Source: Notospermus geniculatus
Lineage: Eukaryota > Nemertea > Pilidiophora > Heteronemertea > Lineidae
DNA length: 64,000 nt
Assembly: GCA_002633025.1 (NCBI GenBank)
Contig: NMRB01000013.1
Span: 729,902 to 793,901 of the forward strand
Direction of reading: 5' to 3'
The translations under genes and the position numbers were made by a program. Below are positions 11,001 through 22,900 of this stretch, piece after piece. Every line of letters begins with the position of its first letter. The first letter of the stretch is position 1. The notes beneath the pieces are model-generated. The model saw nothing but the letters and a program-made list of their open reading frames with translations. It ran no database searches and was not told where the DNA came from.

Positions 11001-14000
11001 TCACATGCAAGTCTTAATGGCTACATGTAGCTTACTACCAAGGTCACTTGACAATTCTGTTGTGATTTCCCATCAAAGGAAAGAAAATAAACTAAGATAT
11101 GATGCTGATAATCTCGTGATCCTCCCCAAAAAATCCAAGTAAAAGTCTTAGGTGATTAATTAAGATTTTGTGTAATAACTCCCTTGTATATCTTTTTCAG
11201 ATGCCCCATGGTGTGGCCACTGCAAACAACTGGCACCCATCTGGGATAAACTGGGTGAGAAGTTCAAGGACAGTGAAACCGTTGTGATTGCTAAAATGGA
11301 TGCTACTGCTAACGAATTACCTGATGTTAAGGTCCAGAGCTTCCCTACCATCAAATTCTTCCCCAAGGGTAGTGATAAAGTAAGTGAATGTGTCAATATA
11401 TTCTCTTCTTTATAGTAATATTTAGACAAAATCCTTTTCGAGGAGTGTAAAATGATTTTCATAGAAAGGTCCACCTAGCCAGTTTCATCCGCTATGCCTA
11501 GTGTACATCATTAATCACATCAACATACTGCTAGCTTTCATTCTTGGCGAATATCCTTTTCAGCATGCCTTGAAAAATATTGATTTCCAATTCAAATACA
11601 CTACCAATGAGAATAAAATGTCTATAGTATATTCTTTTATTTATAATGCGGTACTTGTTTATATATTCATGTATTGCTGATGTAGGTGTGGTACATCTAT
11701 TGGCATATGTCTCACAAGTCGGTTCTTGCAAAAAAGTATAAAAAGGTTGATTTTGACTGTAAAGTTACCCCGGGACAGGTGCTCCCAGAAAGAGGAAGAA
11801 AGTGTCCCAGCATATCAAACTAAACCCATCTGTATTTTGAAAATCTTATTGCAGATTGTTGACTACAATGGTGGCCGAACTCTGGACGATTTTGTGAAAT
11901 TCTTGGAATCTGGTGGCAAAGAAGGAGCAGGAGCCCCTGAAGAGGTAAGTTGACCAGGTGATAGAAATGCACATCTCAATTGATTTCGGGTGGCAAAGAA
12001 GAGATTCTAAATAATGCGTAGAATATATAAAATCAGTTGATGCCCAATGATAGAGTAAGGGGAAGATTGAATAATTTTGTGATAGGGTAGGTTAGACCAT
12101 TCAAAGTGTCAGTTCCTGGATGATGAGAAAGAATTACCAGCTCCGGAATGCGGAAATGCTTGGTCATTTATTGTGTTTGCTTTATCCTAAGGTGGTAATT
12201 CTACTTAGTGTGCAGCTTCTTAACCTTCCTTTTGAATGAATTCTTTCCAGAAGAAAAAGGCCAAAGTAAGTCTTGAGTGTTCGCAAGGTCGGCTTGTCAT
12301 TGCACTTGCATTTCTCATAGAGTCGCTTAGTTTTGGTTGGGTTAAATGCTACCGGTAGCTCTGATGTGCTTTGGAACCCGATACCCAGTGTCGGTGTATC
12401 GTCTTGGCTTGCCATCAGTGTTGCACAATTGGAAATGAGCACTGCGCGATGTCACACCAGATCAAAGTTGTATCAAATGGGTACTGTGGATAATACGAAT
12501 CTATTAGCTTTGTGGATTGATTAATTCTATCAAGGTGCTGCTCTTTACCATGGTAATAGTCCATGGCAACACATAATAAAAAATAGACATTTGTCCATCC
12601 TTCACCTTGGTGTCCTCCTTCCTTCATCAATGAATGTGCCCATCCTGGAAACAATGGTTAATGTCCAGTCCTTTTATCATTGAATGGGATCTTTTACTGC
12701 TCCATTTTTAGCTCACCGGGGTGAGCTATTGCGATGGTGGTGTGTCCGTCGTCCGTCGTCGTCCGTTGTCCGTTAGCAGGGCACGTTTTGTAACCGCTGG
12801 AGCTATTGATCTGAAACTTGGTACATATATACCCCTAGGTCAGATGACCTATGACAAATCGTTAGACGGGACCGGGACTTCCAGTTTCAGTACGTTATAG
12901 GCGATTGTCCGGTATATGCAAGGCTGTTATATGCGAGGTTTACTGTATTCTCTTCTTTATAGTAATATTTAGACAAAATCCTTTTCGAGGATGATTTTCA
13001 TAGAAAGGTCCACCTAGCCAGTTTCATCCGCTATGCCTAGTGTACATCATTAATCACATCAACATACTGCTAGCTTTCATTCTTGGCGAATATCCTTTTC
13101 AGCATGCCTTGAAAAATATTGATTTCCAATTCAAATACACTACCAATGAGAATAAAATGTCAATAGTATATTCTTTTATTTATAATGCGGTACTTGTTTA
13201 TATATTCATGTATTGCTGATGTTAGGTGTGGTACGTCTATTGGCATATGTCTCACAAGTCTGTTCTTGCAAAAAAGTATAAAAAGGTTGATTTTGACTGT
13301 AAAGTTACCCCGGGACAGGTGCTCCCAGAAAGAGGAAGAAAGTGTCCCAGCATATCAAACTAAACCCATCTGTATTTTGAAAATCTTATTGCAGATTGTT
13401 GACTACAATGGTGGTCGAACTCTGGACGATTTTGTGAAATTCTTGGAATCTGGTGGCAAAGAAGGAGCAGGAGCCCCAGAAGAGGTAAGTTGACCAGGTG
13501 ACAGAAATGCACATCTCAATTGATTTCGGGTGGCAAAGAAGAGATTCTAAATAATGCGTAGAGTATGTAAAATCAGTTGATGCCCGATGATAGAGTAAGG
13601 GGAAGATTGAATAATTGTTGTGAAAGGGTAGGTTAGACCATTCAAAGTGACAGTTCTTGGATGATGAGAAAGAATTACCAGCTCTGGAATGCAAAAATGC
13701 TTGGCCATTTATTGTGTTTAAGGTGGTAATTCTATTTAGTGTGCAGCTTCTTAACATTCCTTTTGAATGAATTCTTTCCAGAAGAAAAAGGCCAAAGTAA
13801 GTCTTGAGTGTTCGCAAGGTCGGCTTGTCATTGCACTTGCATTTCTCATAGAGTCGCTTAGTTTTGGTTGGGTTAAATGCTACCGGTAGCTCTGATGTGC
13901 TTTGGAACCCGATACCCAGTGTCGGTGTGTCGTCTTGGCTTGCCATCAGTGTTGCACAATTGGAAATGAGCACTGCGCGATGTCACACCAGATTAAAGTT

Positions 14001-15253
14001 GTATCAAATGGGTACTGTGGATAATACGAGTCTGTTAGCTTTGTGGATTGATTAATTCTATCAAGGTGCTGCTCTTTACCATGGTAATAGTCCATGGCAA
14101 CACATAATAAAAAACAGACATTTGTCCATCCTTCACCTTGGTGTTCTCCTTCCCTCATCAATGAATGTGCCCATCCTAGAAACAATGGTTAATCCAGTTA
14201 AAATGACTCCATGTCCATGTCCAGTCCTTTTATCATTGAATGGGATCTTTTACTGCTCCGTTTTTCACTTTCTCCCAAGTTGGGGATGGGCGTTCAAGTT
14301 AGCTTTTGATTTTGTCATTTGGATCTGCATGCTTTTCAAGTTTTGTAAGGTTACTGTGTTCCCCTTACAGGTTTTTCCCATTATTTTTGAAATGGCTGCT
14401 CCTATTCACAAGAAAAGTGAAAATAAACCATATATGTTATTGTGTTACAAGGACATTTCGTAAAAATCTCGTCAGAAAGTTCATCTGTTCTATTTTATTT
14501 GCAATCCTGTCCAAGGAAGTAATGAAACCTGTTTACCCTGTCTCCATAATTCTGATTTATAATGATTTTGTTCAGCCTTAGCTCTTTTAGTTTCTAATCT
14601 GATGATTTATAATGATTTTGTTCAGCCTTAGCTCTTTTAGTTTCTAATCTGATGCTTTGTTGCATTTTTTCTTTGTATCGATTGCTCCAAAGATCAGTGT
14701 GCTGTGATGTGTAATCATGTGACCTGTGTTTCTTTATATTTCAGCTCCCAAATGAGGAACCTGCGTGCCACTTATCCCGACAGGTCGGCGCTGCGAGCTG
14801 TGTGACTGAAGCGACGTGTTGACGTTGCGTTGTGAAAAAATCAGCTGTACATTTTTCTACATGAATATGAGATAAAGGCATTGCCGTTGTCTCCATCCTA
14901 TCTTTTCATTTTAAGGAAAAAAGCACCGATAAATGCAGAAATTTTCATCTGCTACAACACGATGTAAATTTTAATGCCAGGCGACCAAATCAAAAGGCAT
15001 GTTTTCATGCCAGAAATAAATGGAAATAGCGTTAGAAACTTCGGTCGCACCGCTCAGCCGCGTCGTGACATTAGTTCCTCCCAGTTCCCCATTATTGGAT
15101 TTACTTAATTCTTTCGATTTTCAGTCTTCCAACATATTGATCTCTTTCCCGCACCATATTCTGCTCATCATTAAGTTTCATTTTGGTGGTGTCTTTCAGG
15201 AGGAAGAGGAACCCGAGGAGCCAGAAGAACCAGCAACCAAGGATGAATTATAA
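8054..15253 (+). CDS. P4HB: Protein disulfide isomerase, P4HB/PDIA1 type (complete, spliced)
   Basis: ER lumen oxidoreductase that forms and rearranges disulfides; in animals also the beta subunit of collagen prolyl 4-hydroxylase. Exons: 8054-8195, 8882-9079, 9234-9367, 10078-10446, 10562-10762, 10870-10990, 11201-11379, 11855-11944, optional 12251-12265, then 15200-15253 (TAA). Without the optional exon the product is 495 residues, close to the usual 508. Signal peptide about 1-16. Domain a carries CGHC at 52-55 and GYPTIKFF; non-catalytic b and b' follow; domain a' carries CGHC at 393-396 and SFPTIKFF. An acidic Glu-Pro tail ends in KDEL for ER retention. Both active sites and cis-prolines are intact. 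The intron at 9368-10077 starts with GC. Exon 11855-11944 and the microexon are present twice (second copies 13395-13484 and 13782-13796). Start chosen for the signal peptide and nearby promoter motif. Confidence 0.97.
9540..9985 (+). mobile_element. tRNA-derived SINE with 11-bp target duplication
   Basis: The element spans 9551-9974 and is bounded by a perfect 11-bp direct repeat, AATTCAGAGAA, at 9540-9550 and 9975-9985. Its head looks like a tRNA: a box A-like TAGCTGAGTGG at 9558 and a box B-like GGTCAAATCC at 9582. The 3' end has a short ATACA-type tandem tail. The middle is a tRNA-unrelated body. It lies in the GC-AG intron of P4HB, in the same direction as the gene. Open frames within it on both strands are not genes. 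I cannot name the family without a repeat library. Confidence 0.85.
12251..12265 (+). CDS. Candidate 15-nt P4HB microexon (KKKAK)
   Basis: Five codons, Lys-Lys-Lys-Ala-Lys, lie between a pyrimidine-rich TTCTTTCCAG acceptor and a GTAAGT donor. Length is a multiple of three and both flanking introns are phase 0, so inclusion keeps the frame. It would place a basic pentapeptide between domain a' and the acidic tail. The same five codons and splice sites are kept in the duplicated copy at 13782-13796. Chance occurrence cannot be excluded without transcript data. Confidence 0.45.
12710..12944. mobile_element. Transposon fragments between the two P4HB copies
   Basis: The left part begins AGCTCACCGGGGTGAGCTAT, which is itself palindromic, followed by a GTCCGTCGTC-rich run. 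The right part ends in GTTATATGCGAGGTTTACTG next to TA, like the terminus of a TA-targeting (Tc1/mariner-type) element. Copy 1 shows the matching site near 11399 without the insertion. These may be pieces of two different elements. Confidence 0.5.
14554..14653. repeat. Tandem duplication, 50-bp unit x2
   Basis: A 50-base unit starting GATTTATAATGATTTTGTTC is present twice back to back without visible differences. It lies in the last P4HB intron. The two units carry no open frame or splice signal of interest. Confidence 0.9.
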
Positions 15254-16951
15254 ATATCCACTAACTTAGAAACGAAATTTTCCAATAAGTAGTTGAGGTT
15301 TTATTTGTTATTTACCATTTTGATGTTTGGACCACCACTGTAATAGGACATAACTTTGTTTTTCACATTCCTTTTGCTCTGTAAAGTGTTGCAGAATTTA
15401 GAGTGGGGAGATCTCTGAGGGTTGGGACTGCCTCCAGACCAGACTATATGCATAGAATACTTTCTCAAAGTCTTCCGTCATAGTCTGATCTGGAGAGAAT
15501 GTAAGCATCCCAAGAACTCGAGGTGATTATTCAAACTTGTACCGTAGCTGCTTTTATAGATTCAAACATCCCCCTCAAAGGATATGTTTATTTTCCCATG
15601 CCTTAGACTGTAGGCCTAAACGCCATCATGAAATCACCTGGAGTTCTTGGTGATTTAGTGTCCATGTATCATGTTTTAATAAAATAAACAGAACACTATA
15701 TTTCATAGGTTTGTAAAAAAAGAATATTATGTTTCACACAAGCATCAGTTATTGTACATGTATTTATTTTCACCATGTTTTAGGAGTGAGTATGTGCTTT
15801 GTAAGATTAAAGTACCAGGATAAGTAGTTGAGTGGTGTTAATCATCCTTCTATCCGACAGTTTCTTTGTTAGTAGTCTTGACTTGACTACCATGTTTGTA
15901 ACAGGATTATCACCCGTGTTGACAGTGACAATTTTCTATCTTGTATCAACCTGAGGAGCTTGGACATTACATTTGTGTATGTTCTGCGGTGCTTGTTTCT
16001 GAGCATTTGATTACCGGTATGTAAAAGTGCTTAAAAATGAAAGTTGTTGAAAAATTCTTTATGGTCATTATGATCACTTCATTGACTTGGTATATTCTGC
16101 CTGTTATGCTTGGCATGTTTCGGAGATGTCTCCAAGACTGAGAAACTTGACTGTGGATTCCTTGTCTGTGGATTCCTTGTAACTCCCTGATGTGGCTGCA
16201 TTATAATTTATTGTATCTCATCGGTGTTTACTGTTAGAGTCGTTTGACAATTCTCATACATTGTTGGAGTGTACTCCCAAGTTGATAAGGTACATGGTAA
16301 CATGTACACATTGTTAACATCTCGACCAGACTCTTGATGCAGGAAAAAACGGAGGCTTTCTGCTCAGTGTGTTCAAAATTTGGCTTTGCTTGACAAGAAA
16401 ATCTTTGAGAAGACCAGTTGGAACAGCTGTAAGAAATTCCAATGAATAAATTTATTAAGAAAAATATAAAATTTAGTTGTTTCTTAGTTTGCAACCACTT
16501 CAAATGGGGAAAGCCAGCAAGCATGAAAGAAAGACAATCTTGGGGTTGTATGATTTAATGAATTGATTTGATACATGATTGATTGCACTTGACTCATTTA
16601 ACACACATACATTTGGCAAATGCAGACTAGACAATGTTGACAAAACAACCTTTCATTTACAGTTGATGTGATACACAGGACAGATCTGTCTGGTTCCTAA
16701 TTGAAATGTGTCCTTGTGATGGAGGTCAAAATGAAGAGAAAGGAAAATACATGTACACCATAAATGATACATGTACATGTATAATGTGATTACCACTTCT
16801 GTTGAGTGTCATTAAAGTTCCATATTTGGCACAAGAACTACAGTACCAGATATTCAAACTTCAAGAGAATGCACCTGTCAGCTGTGATTTCCATTGCATT
16901 TTAGTTAGCACCAATGGCAAATGGGAATTTTCATGTTATTCAGATTTTCAT
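15254..16951. other. P4HB 3' UTR and convergent intergenic space
   Basis: After the P4HB stop, a hairpin with 16-nt arms (15432-15447 and 15480-15495, one mismatch that pairs as G-U in RNA) lies in the probable 3' UTR. Two overlapping AATAAA signals occur at 15678-15688. Beyond about 15720 there is AT-rich sequence down to the FERRY3 stop on the other strand, with no gene visible. The two genes are tail to tail. Confidence 0.6.
15678..15688 (+). terminator. Probable P4HB polyadenylation signals
   Basis: Two overlapping AATAAA hexamers (15678-15683 and 15683-15688) lie 425 bases after the stop codon. A cleavage site some 10-30 bases later would give a 3' UTR of roughly 450 bases. No earlier AATAAA was noticed. 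Confidence 0.5.
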
Positions 16952-19900
16952 TCATCCTTTGATGGGATTCGATGTCCTGAAAATGCTTGGCAGCATTGTG
17001 CTGAACTCGGCAAACATCTTGTCTGAACAGCCCTGAAACAGAAGAAAAAAGATATCATTATTTGATAATTCCTATGACTTGTCATCCACCACACCAGTGC
17101 ATAATGACAGTGCTGCCCTCCCCCCCCCCCCCCCCCCCCNNNNNNNNNNNNNNNNNNNNNNNNNNNNNNNNNNNNNNNNNNNNNNNNNNNNNNNNNNNNN
17201 NNNNNNNNNNNNNNNNNNNNNNNNNNNNNNNNNNNNNNNNNNNNNNNNNNNNNNNNNNNNNNNNNNNNNNNNNNNNNNNNNNNNNNNNNNNNNNNNNNNN
17301 NNNNNNNNNNNNNNNNNNNNNNNNNNNNNNNNNNNNNNNNNNNNNNNNNNNNNNNNNNNNNNNNNNNNNNNNNNNNNNNNNNNNNNNNNNNNNNNNNNNN
17401 NNNNNNNNNNNNNNNNNNNNNNNNNNNNNNNNNNNNNNNNNNNNNNNNNNNNNNNNNNNNNNNNNNNNNNNNNNNNNNNNNNNNNNNNNNNNNNNNNNNN
17501 NNNNNNNNNNNNNNNNNNNNNNNNNNNNNNNNNNNNNNNNNNNNNNNNNNNNNNNNNNNNNNNNNNNNNNNNNNNNNNNNNNNNNNNNNNNNNNNNNNNN
17601 NNNNNNNNNNNNNNNNNNNNNNNNNNNNNNNNNNNNNNNNNNNNNNNNNNNNNNNNNNNNNNNNNNNNNNNNNNNNNNNNNNNNNNNNNNNNNNNNNNNN
17701 NNNNNNNNNNNNNNNNNNNNNNNNNNNNNNNNNNNNNNNNNNNNNNNNNNNNNNNNNNNNNNNNNNNNNNNNNNNNNNNNNNNNNNNNNNNNNNNNNNNN
17801 NNNNNNNNNNNNNNNNNNNNNNNNNNNNNNNNNNNNNNNNNNNNNNNNNNNNNNNNNNNNNNNNNNNNNNNNNNNNNNNNNNNGCCTGCCCAGGTGCCAG
17901 GAAATCGCGTTTCCGGCACTTTTACCAACAAAATTTTCCGGGGAGACCCCCGCCGGGACTTTGCGCCTTCAATGCTCAGGGAATGGGCTTTGCCCATTCC
18001 ACACACACACACCCCGTTCGGCAATTCCTGGATCCGCCACTGCAGTCTCAACCCTATTGCAAATTTTGGCCCCCCCCAATTGGCAACAGGTTCTAAGCAC
18101 CTGTCAGGCCCGAAGGTTAGATGGACATATATGTACATATGAGTCGTGTCCCATATGGCCATATGAAGCACGTTGAACTGGGCTTCTCCAGTGTTCTCCA
18201 ACTCCTATACCACGGGTACACACCACCACACCAAATGTTTTTGCCGCCAACCTAAACACTGGAACAGACCTTCCATGCCACACCAAAAAAATTTGACACC
18301 ACACCAAAAATCTCCCTCCACAGCTGACAAAAGTAAACTTAACTCCCCAGTTACACTCTGTCTGAAAGCAACCATACAGTGGGAACTGCATGCATACGAC
18401 ATTCTCGAAGATTGGCACGATGCTGCCACTGAGATCGTTGGGATTCGGCGGTTTTCTGGCCGTATGAAAATGATTTCTCGCAAAATTGGACTGTGTTTTT
18501 CGTTCGCCAGAACGCAGGAAATTGCATCTCAGCCCAACTTACACCAAAAATTTTTCTGGGGGGCTGCTGGAGCCCGAATACCGCCACACCAAATGTCAGA
18601 GAAGTTGGAGAACACTGCTTCTCGTGTCAGTCATGTCAGTATTTCCATTTCGGCCTTCAAGATAAAAAACTTCGCCCACGCGTGTCTGTGAGTGTGAGCA
18701 AAATTGATCCCTGGTGCCAGACACATGCCAGCATGTAGGAACGATGCAGGTGTCTCGAAACACATGGGGCAATTCACGATCCAATTAATTAAGTCAACAG
18801 CTACAACTACACTTAGATATTCCAAGCAGCGGGCAGGTGAAATTATATTGGAAAATTGAAATTCACGAATTGGGAATGGCACCTAACAACTAAAGGTTAT
18901 GCCAATGTATCTCATGTCATCACCGCATTAATGCCAGTCAGATGATGTCTAAGATGATGTGTTCTCATTTCAAGAAGTTCACACTCCTTTAGACACCACT
19001 TTAATTTATTGAGTAAAATCACTTTTTCCACTGCTGTTGTATGGCACTATTGCAACCCTTTCTTTCGGACTGTGCCTCAAATGACAAAACTCTTACAGTC
19101 CTCGTGGGATGAAACAGCTGGTAACAAAGATATTGATTCATTCAAAACTGACGATGTGGCACTGTGTTAAAGTGACTATATGCAGGCACTCATTCCCACA
19201 GCATAAAAACTAATAGGGTCTAGTTCCACAGACAACCTCAACGTGGCAGCACAGACTGGGAAGTCACACTGGCTCTGTTCTAGTTGTCCCCCGGAGCCCT
19301 CGGAGGGGGACTTGAAAATACCGGCCGTCCGTGCGCCTATGCCGCTCGCCGCTACTAGTCCCTTCCGCTCTAACAGCCCTGTAGGGGGCGCTTTGCAAAA
19401 ACCACATAAGTTCCCTTCCTCTCTGTAACTTCTGAACGACTGAAAATTTTGGGTTGATATTTGGTAGGGGAAGTACCATGGGCCAAAGGTGTGTCACGTG
19501 AAAGAATTGGCCAAATCTGATTATCCACTTTGCCACCAGGGGGCAAAAGCCGAAACACAAAACCTGTGATTTTGCCTTTAATACTTAACGGAATTTCATC
19601 AGAGTTTTATGGTAGGCTCAGCTAGCAAGGGTACATAATATATCATAGGAATTTAAAGTTTAATTGATTTTTCAGCCCTGTAGGGGGCACTTTGTAAAAT
19701 CCACAAAGTTCCCTTCCGCTCTGTAACTTCTGAACGACTGAAAACTATGGGTTGATATTTTGTGGAGGGATGTATCATGGGCCAACGGTGTGTCGCGTCA
19801 AAGAATCGACCAAATCTGATTTTCCACTTTGCCACCAGGGGGCCCAAAAGCCGAATCACAGAAACTGTGATTGTGCCATTAATACTGAATGGAATCTTCA

Positions 19901-22900
19901 AAATACATGACCGGCGGACTTGCACCCGGGGCGACGGGGGACGTTCAATGCTGTGCTTGTTGGAACATGAAATAGAAATGGGTTTCTAAGGTGAAAGACA
20001 TCGCTTCCTACCAGATTCGAACCCACGGACCCTCGCATTAGGCATCAATCGCCAGCACTAAGGGGCAGCACGCTCTGTTCTAGTAAGTTGGTATAAAATC
20101 CCGAACTAAGATACTCACCCTTGGTACGATAAATTGTATTGTCCGTGAATCCGAGCCTCCCCATGTGGCCATCTCCATCATGAATCCCTTGATACACTTG
20201 AATACCAACTCAGCTCGACGGCTACACCACTGCATGGTCATTTCCTGAAAAGGGAAAAGGGAAAATTTCCATATTGAATACATGTGCCATGAGTGTTTCA
20301 GCTGAAACTGTCGTCAAATTTTGTACATTGGAACCTCCCTCCTGCCTCCCTTAGCGGACACGTCTGCCAGGAGAACACCTCTCTATTAAGGACACCGAAG
20401 TTCAGTCCAAATTGACAATTTCTATTCATTTTGACCTCTGTAATCAGAACACCTCTCAATTAAGGACAGCATTTGTCAGTCCCAGAGGTGTCCTTAATAG
20501 AGGTTCCACTGTATAATAATTTTTTTTCAAAATTCAAACCTACCTCCGACATCTCGTGTGTCAAAAGCAGGGGAATGCTGATTGTGAATATGTCATATCT
20601 GAAGCATGTTTTCAGAATGTTTCGAATTCCAAGTATCACTGGGTGGCGGGATGAAATTTCAGGAGAATTCAAAGACTCATCAGTGACCAGGTGAAAAACA
20701 ACATGCACGTCTGAAAGATTGGAATGTCTTGTGATGTAGAAATCTCCCACTTGCATTTTTGCAGTTCGGTCGTCTCTCTGCAAACAGGAAATAAAGGGGT
20801 ATAAGAATCTATACCAAACACACAAGCACAGAAGCTTTCAAGTTTTTGAGTGGAAAATATCACAGCGAGTCCTTTATAAAGAGTGCTACCTCTTCAGTTG
20901 TCACGGTTGATGTCAGAGGCAATGTGCATGGCCGTGGCACCAAAAATCTGGTGATTGAGATGGCAAACAATAGTTTAAACACTTGATATGTACCTGACTA
21001 CCACTGCTTCCAGAACTCTTTATACTAATCTTGTCTCCTTCTTCTAGTAGTTTTTGTTGTATTCTCCATTCATTTCCTTTTAACACACTTTGTTCGATGC
21101 GTTGAAACTGTTGTTCCAAATCAGGAAAGTGAAAGTCAGTTGACTGCTCGCAAACTTTGGCAAACTCTGCAAGTTTGAGTTACCGATACATTTAGGTTTT
21201 TGGTTATCAGCGAAAGGGATTAGCACGATACAAGCACTCGTTACGAGAGATCACTGCTCAGTGCCACCACATTCACTGTGGCATGCCGGCCGGATATTTC
21301 GTTACGAGAGATCACTGCTCAGTGCCACCACATTCACTGTGGCATGCCGGCCGGATATTAGAGGAGCAAATCCACACACTGACAGTGCTGCCACCTGTTT
21401 AGTAGTGAAATCGACTGTACCAACAAATAGTTGATGAGCAACAAATGTAATTACCTCTCTTCATTCCTGTGTAGGAATTGAGTCTGTTATCAACAAGTAG
21501 CATCAACCCAGAAAGATTATTGGAATACAGCGACATGGCAGTCTGGAGCCTCTGAGGAGATGGGATCAGCAAACCACTGAAAGTGACAGACGACATGTAA
21601 ATACCCAACATTATTTGATACGGTACTTTCAGATTCAGCAATGAATGAAACAACCAGGCCATATTTTTGCCAGGGTATATGATTCCCACAAGATTTTCCC
21701 CTGTAGTAACCTTGCCCATCTGTATACGTAGGGAATCACATGGTGCTATTCAACAACTAATTTTCCAATGCCATCAACAAAACTGACTCCTGCTATGATG
21801 GACCCTGCCAAGACTCATTCTACGTGGAGGTGACTTACCCAACTTTGTGAGGTTTATGTCGGCATAAATCAAGTACATCAGTGCAGAGTAATCGCAGATT
21901 GTGCATGGTCTTCATTTGAGCACCTTAAAGAGTTCAAAGGAAAAAGAAGAATCATTACCAGTAACCATCAAAATTGGGTGGGAGATTTTGCCATTTGCAG
22001 TTCATTCAATGATGTCGCTGAAACTGGTAATGTCATATTGGACACCCAGCTCAAAATTTAGTAATCTTCCTGTTCATTTAACCTAAAAAAGAATTCAAGT
22101 TACCTTACCTAAATGTATAGTAAAGCTTTCCTCCAGCCTGTGTTGCTGAACCACCACGTTTTCATCATCCCCAGCAAGTGGCATTGTGTTGGTTAGAGCA
22201 CGCACCCTCTGACTGCAGAAAGATTAAAACAGCATGAGGACTTTCAGAACTTCTACTTTATACTAACACGCCAAACAGGGCAGGACATTATTTCAGCTCA
22301 CTCTGATTGGATTCAACAAATTTTATTCCCCTGTACCAAATCACTTTTTGGACAGCATAACTTCACTCTCACAGCTTTATTGTGCTTCCTCTATTGAGAG
22401 AGAAAGTAAGACTTAGGTAACCGGAAGTTCCTCTTCCACAGTTCGGGCAGACAACAGAAAGCATCCCTTTGTGCTTTAAGTCTTGGCCCCCTCAGGGCCA
22501 GGTGAACTTACACAAATGAAGGTGTCCCAGTGGCAGTCTGGGTGTCTTCATGAACTTTCATCACCCATTCTCTATATTCACGTTTCTGGGTTTCCTTCTG
22601 GTTGCTCAACTCACTTGCCCACTTACTGTCAATCATCTGGAATTGAAACAAACATGATATACACTTGGATGCTAAGGGAAGAAGTTCTACTGTCCACTAC
22701 TTAGAGATCGTTCACAAAAAAGGATAGTATGATAAATGTAAATAAAGCCAGATGGCAGCACACATCAGTCTCAATTATGACATCTGCAACGGAGGTGAAC
22801 AGAGACAAGCAACCTGGAATGTGAAGACTTCATCACACCTGCGTGTTTTCAAATTGCCTCTGGGCCAGCTGGTTGACTTGTGCATCAGTGTAGGTTGTTC

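Larger units (their letters stand above)
11399..14266 (+). repeat. Direct duplication of about 1.3 kb inside P4HB
   Basis: Copy 1 (about 11399-12709) and copy 2 (about 12945-14266) run in parallel with a few percent divergence and small indels. Each has the 90-nt exon (11855-11944, 13395-13484) and the 15-nt exon candidate (12251-12265, 13782-13796) with intact splice sites. The two 90-nt exons differ only at synonymous positions (for example GGC/GGT, CCT/CCA). About 235 bases of transposon-like sequence lie between the copies, so both inner borders fall at element ends. It may be a recent tandem duplication or two haplotypes placed in series. If both exons were spliced in, about 30 residues of domain a' would be repeated. 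Confidence 0.85.

Noticed and set aside
13386-13973. 195-codon minus-strand open frame
   Set aside because: It is antisense to the duplicated P4HB exon and intron; the plus strand has the homologous exon with splice sites.
16948-18201. Long open frames of 340-420 codons on both strands
   Set aside because: They run through 744 N; only the last FERRY3 exon (16952-17032, in a different reading) is real here.
19450-19870. CTCF sites in the CCACCAGGGGGC words
   Set aside because: Both words lie at equivalent places in two copies of a repeat, so they reflect the repeat unit; no evidence of binding.
20005-20090. Possible tRNA gene on the minus strand
   Set aside because: Only the T-arm is convincing; acceptor stem and D arm cannot be paired, so it is at most a SINE remnant.
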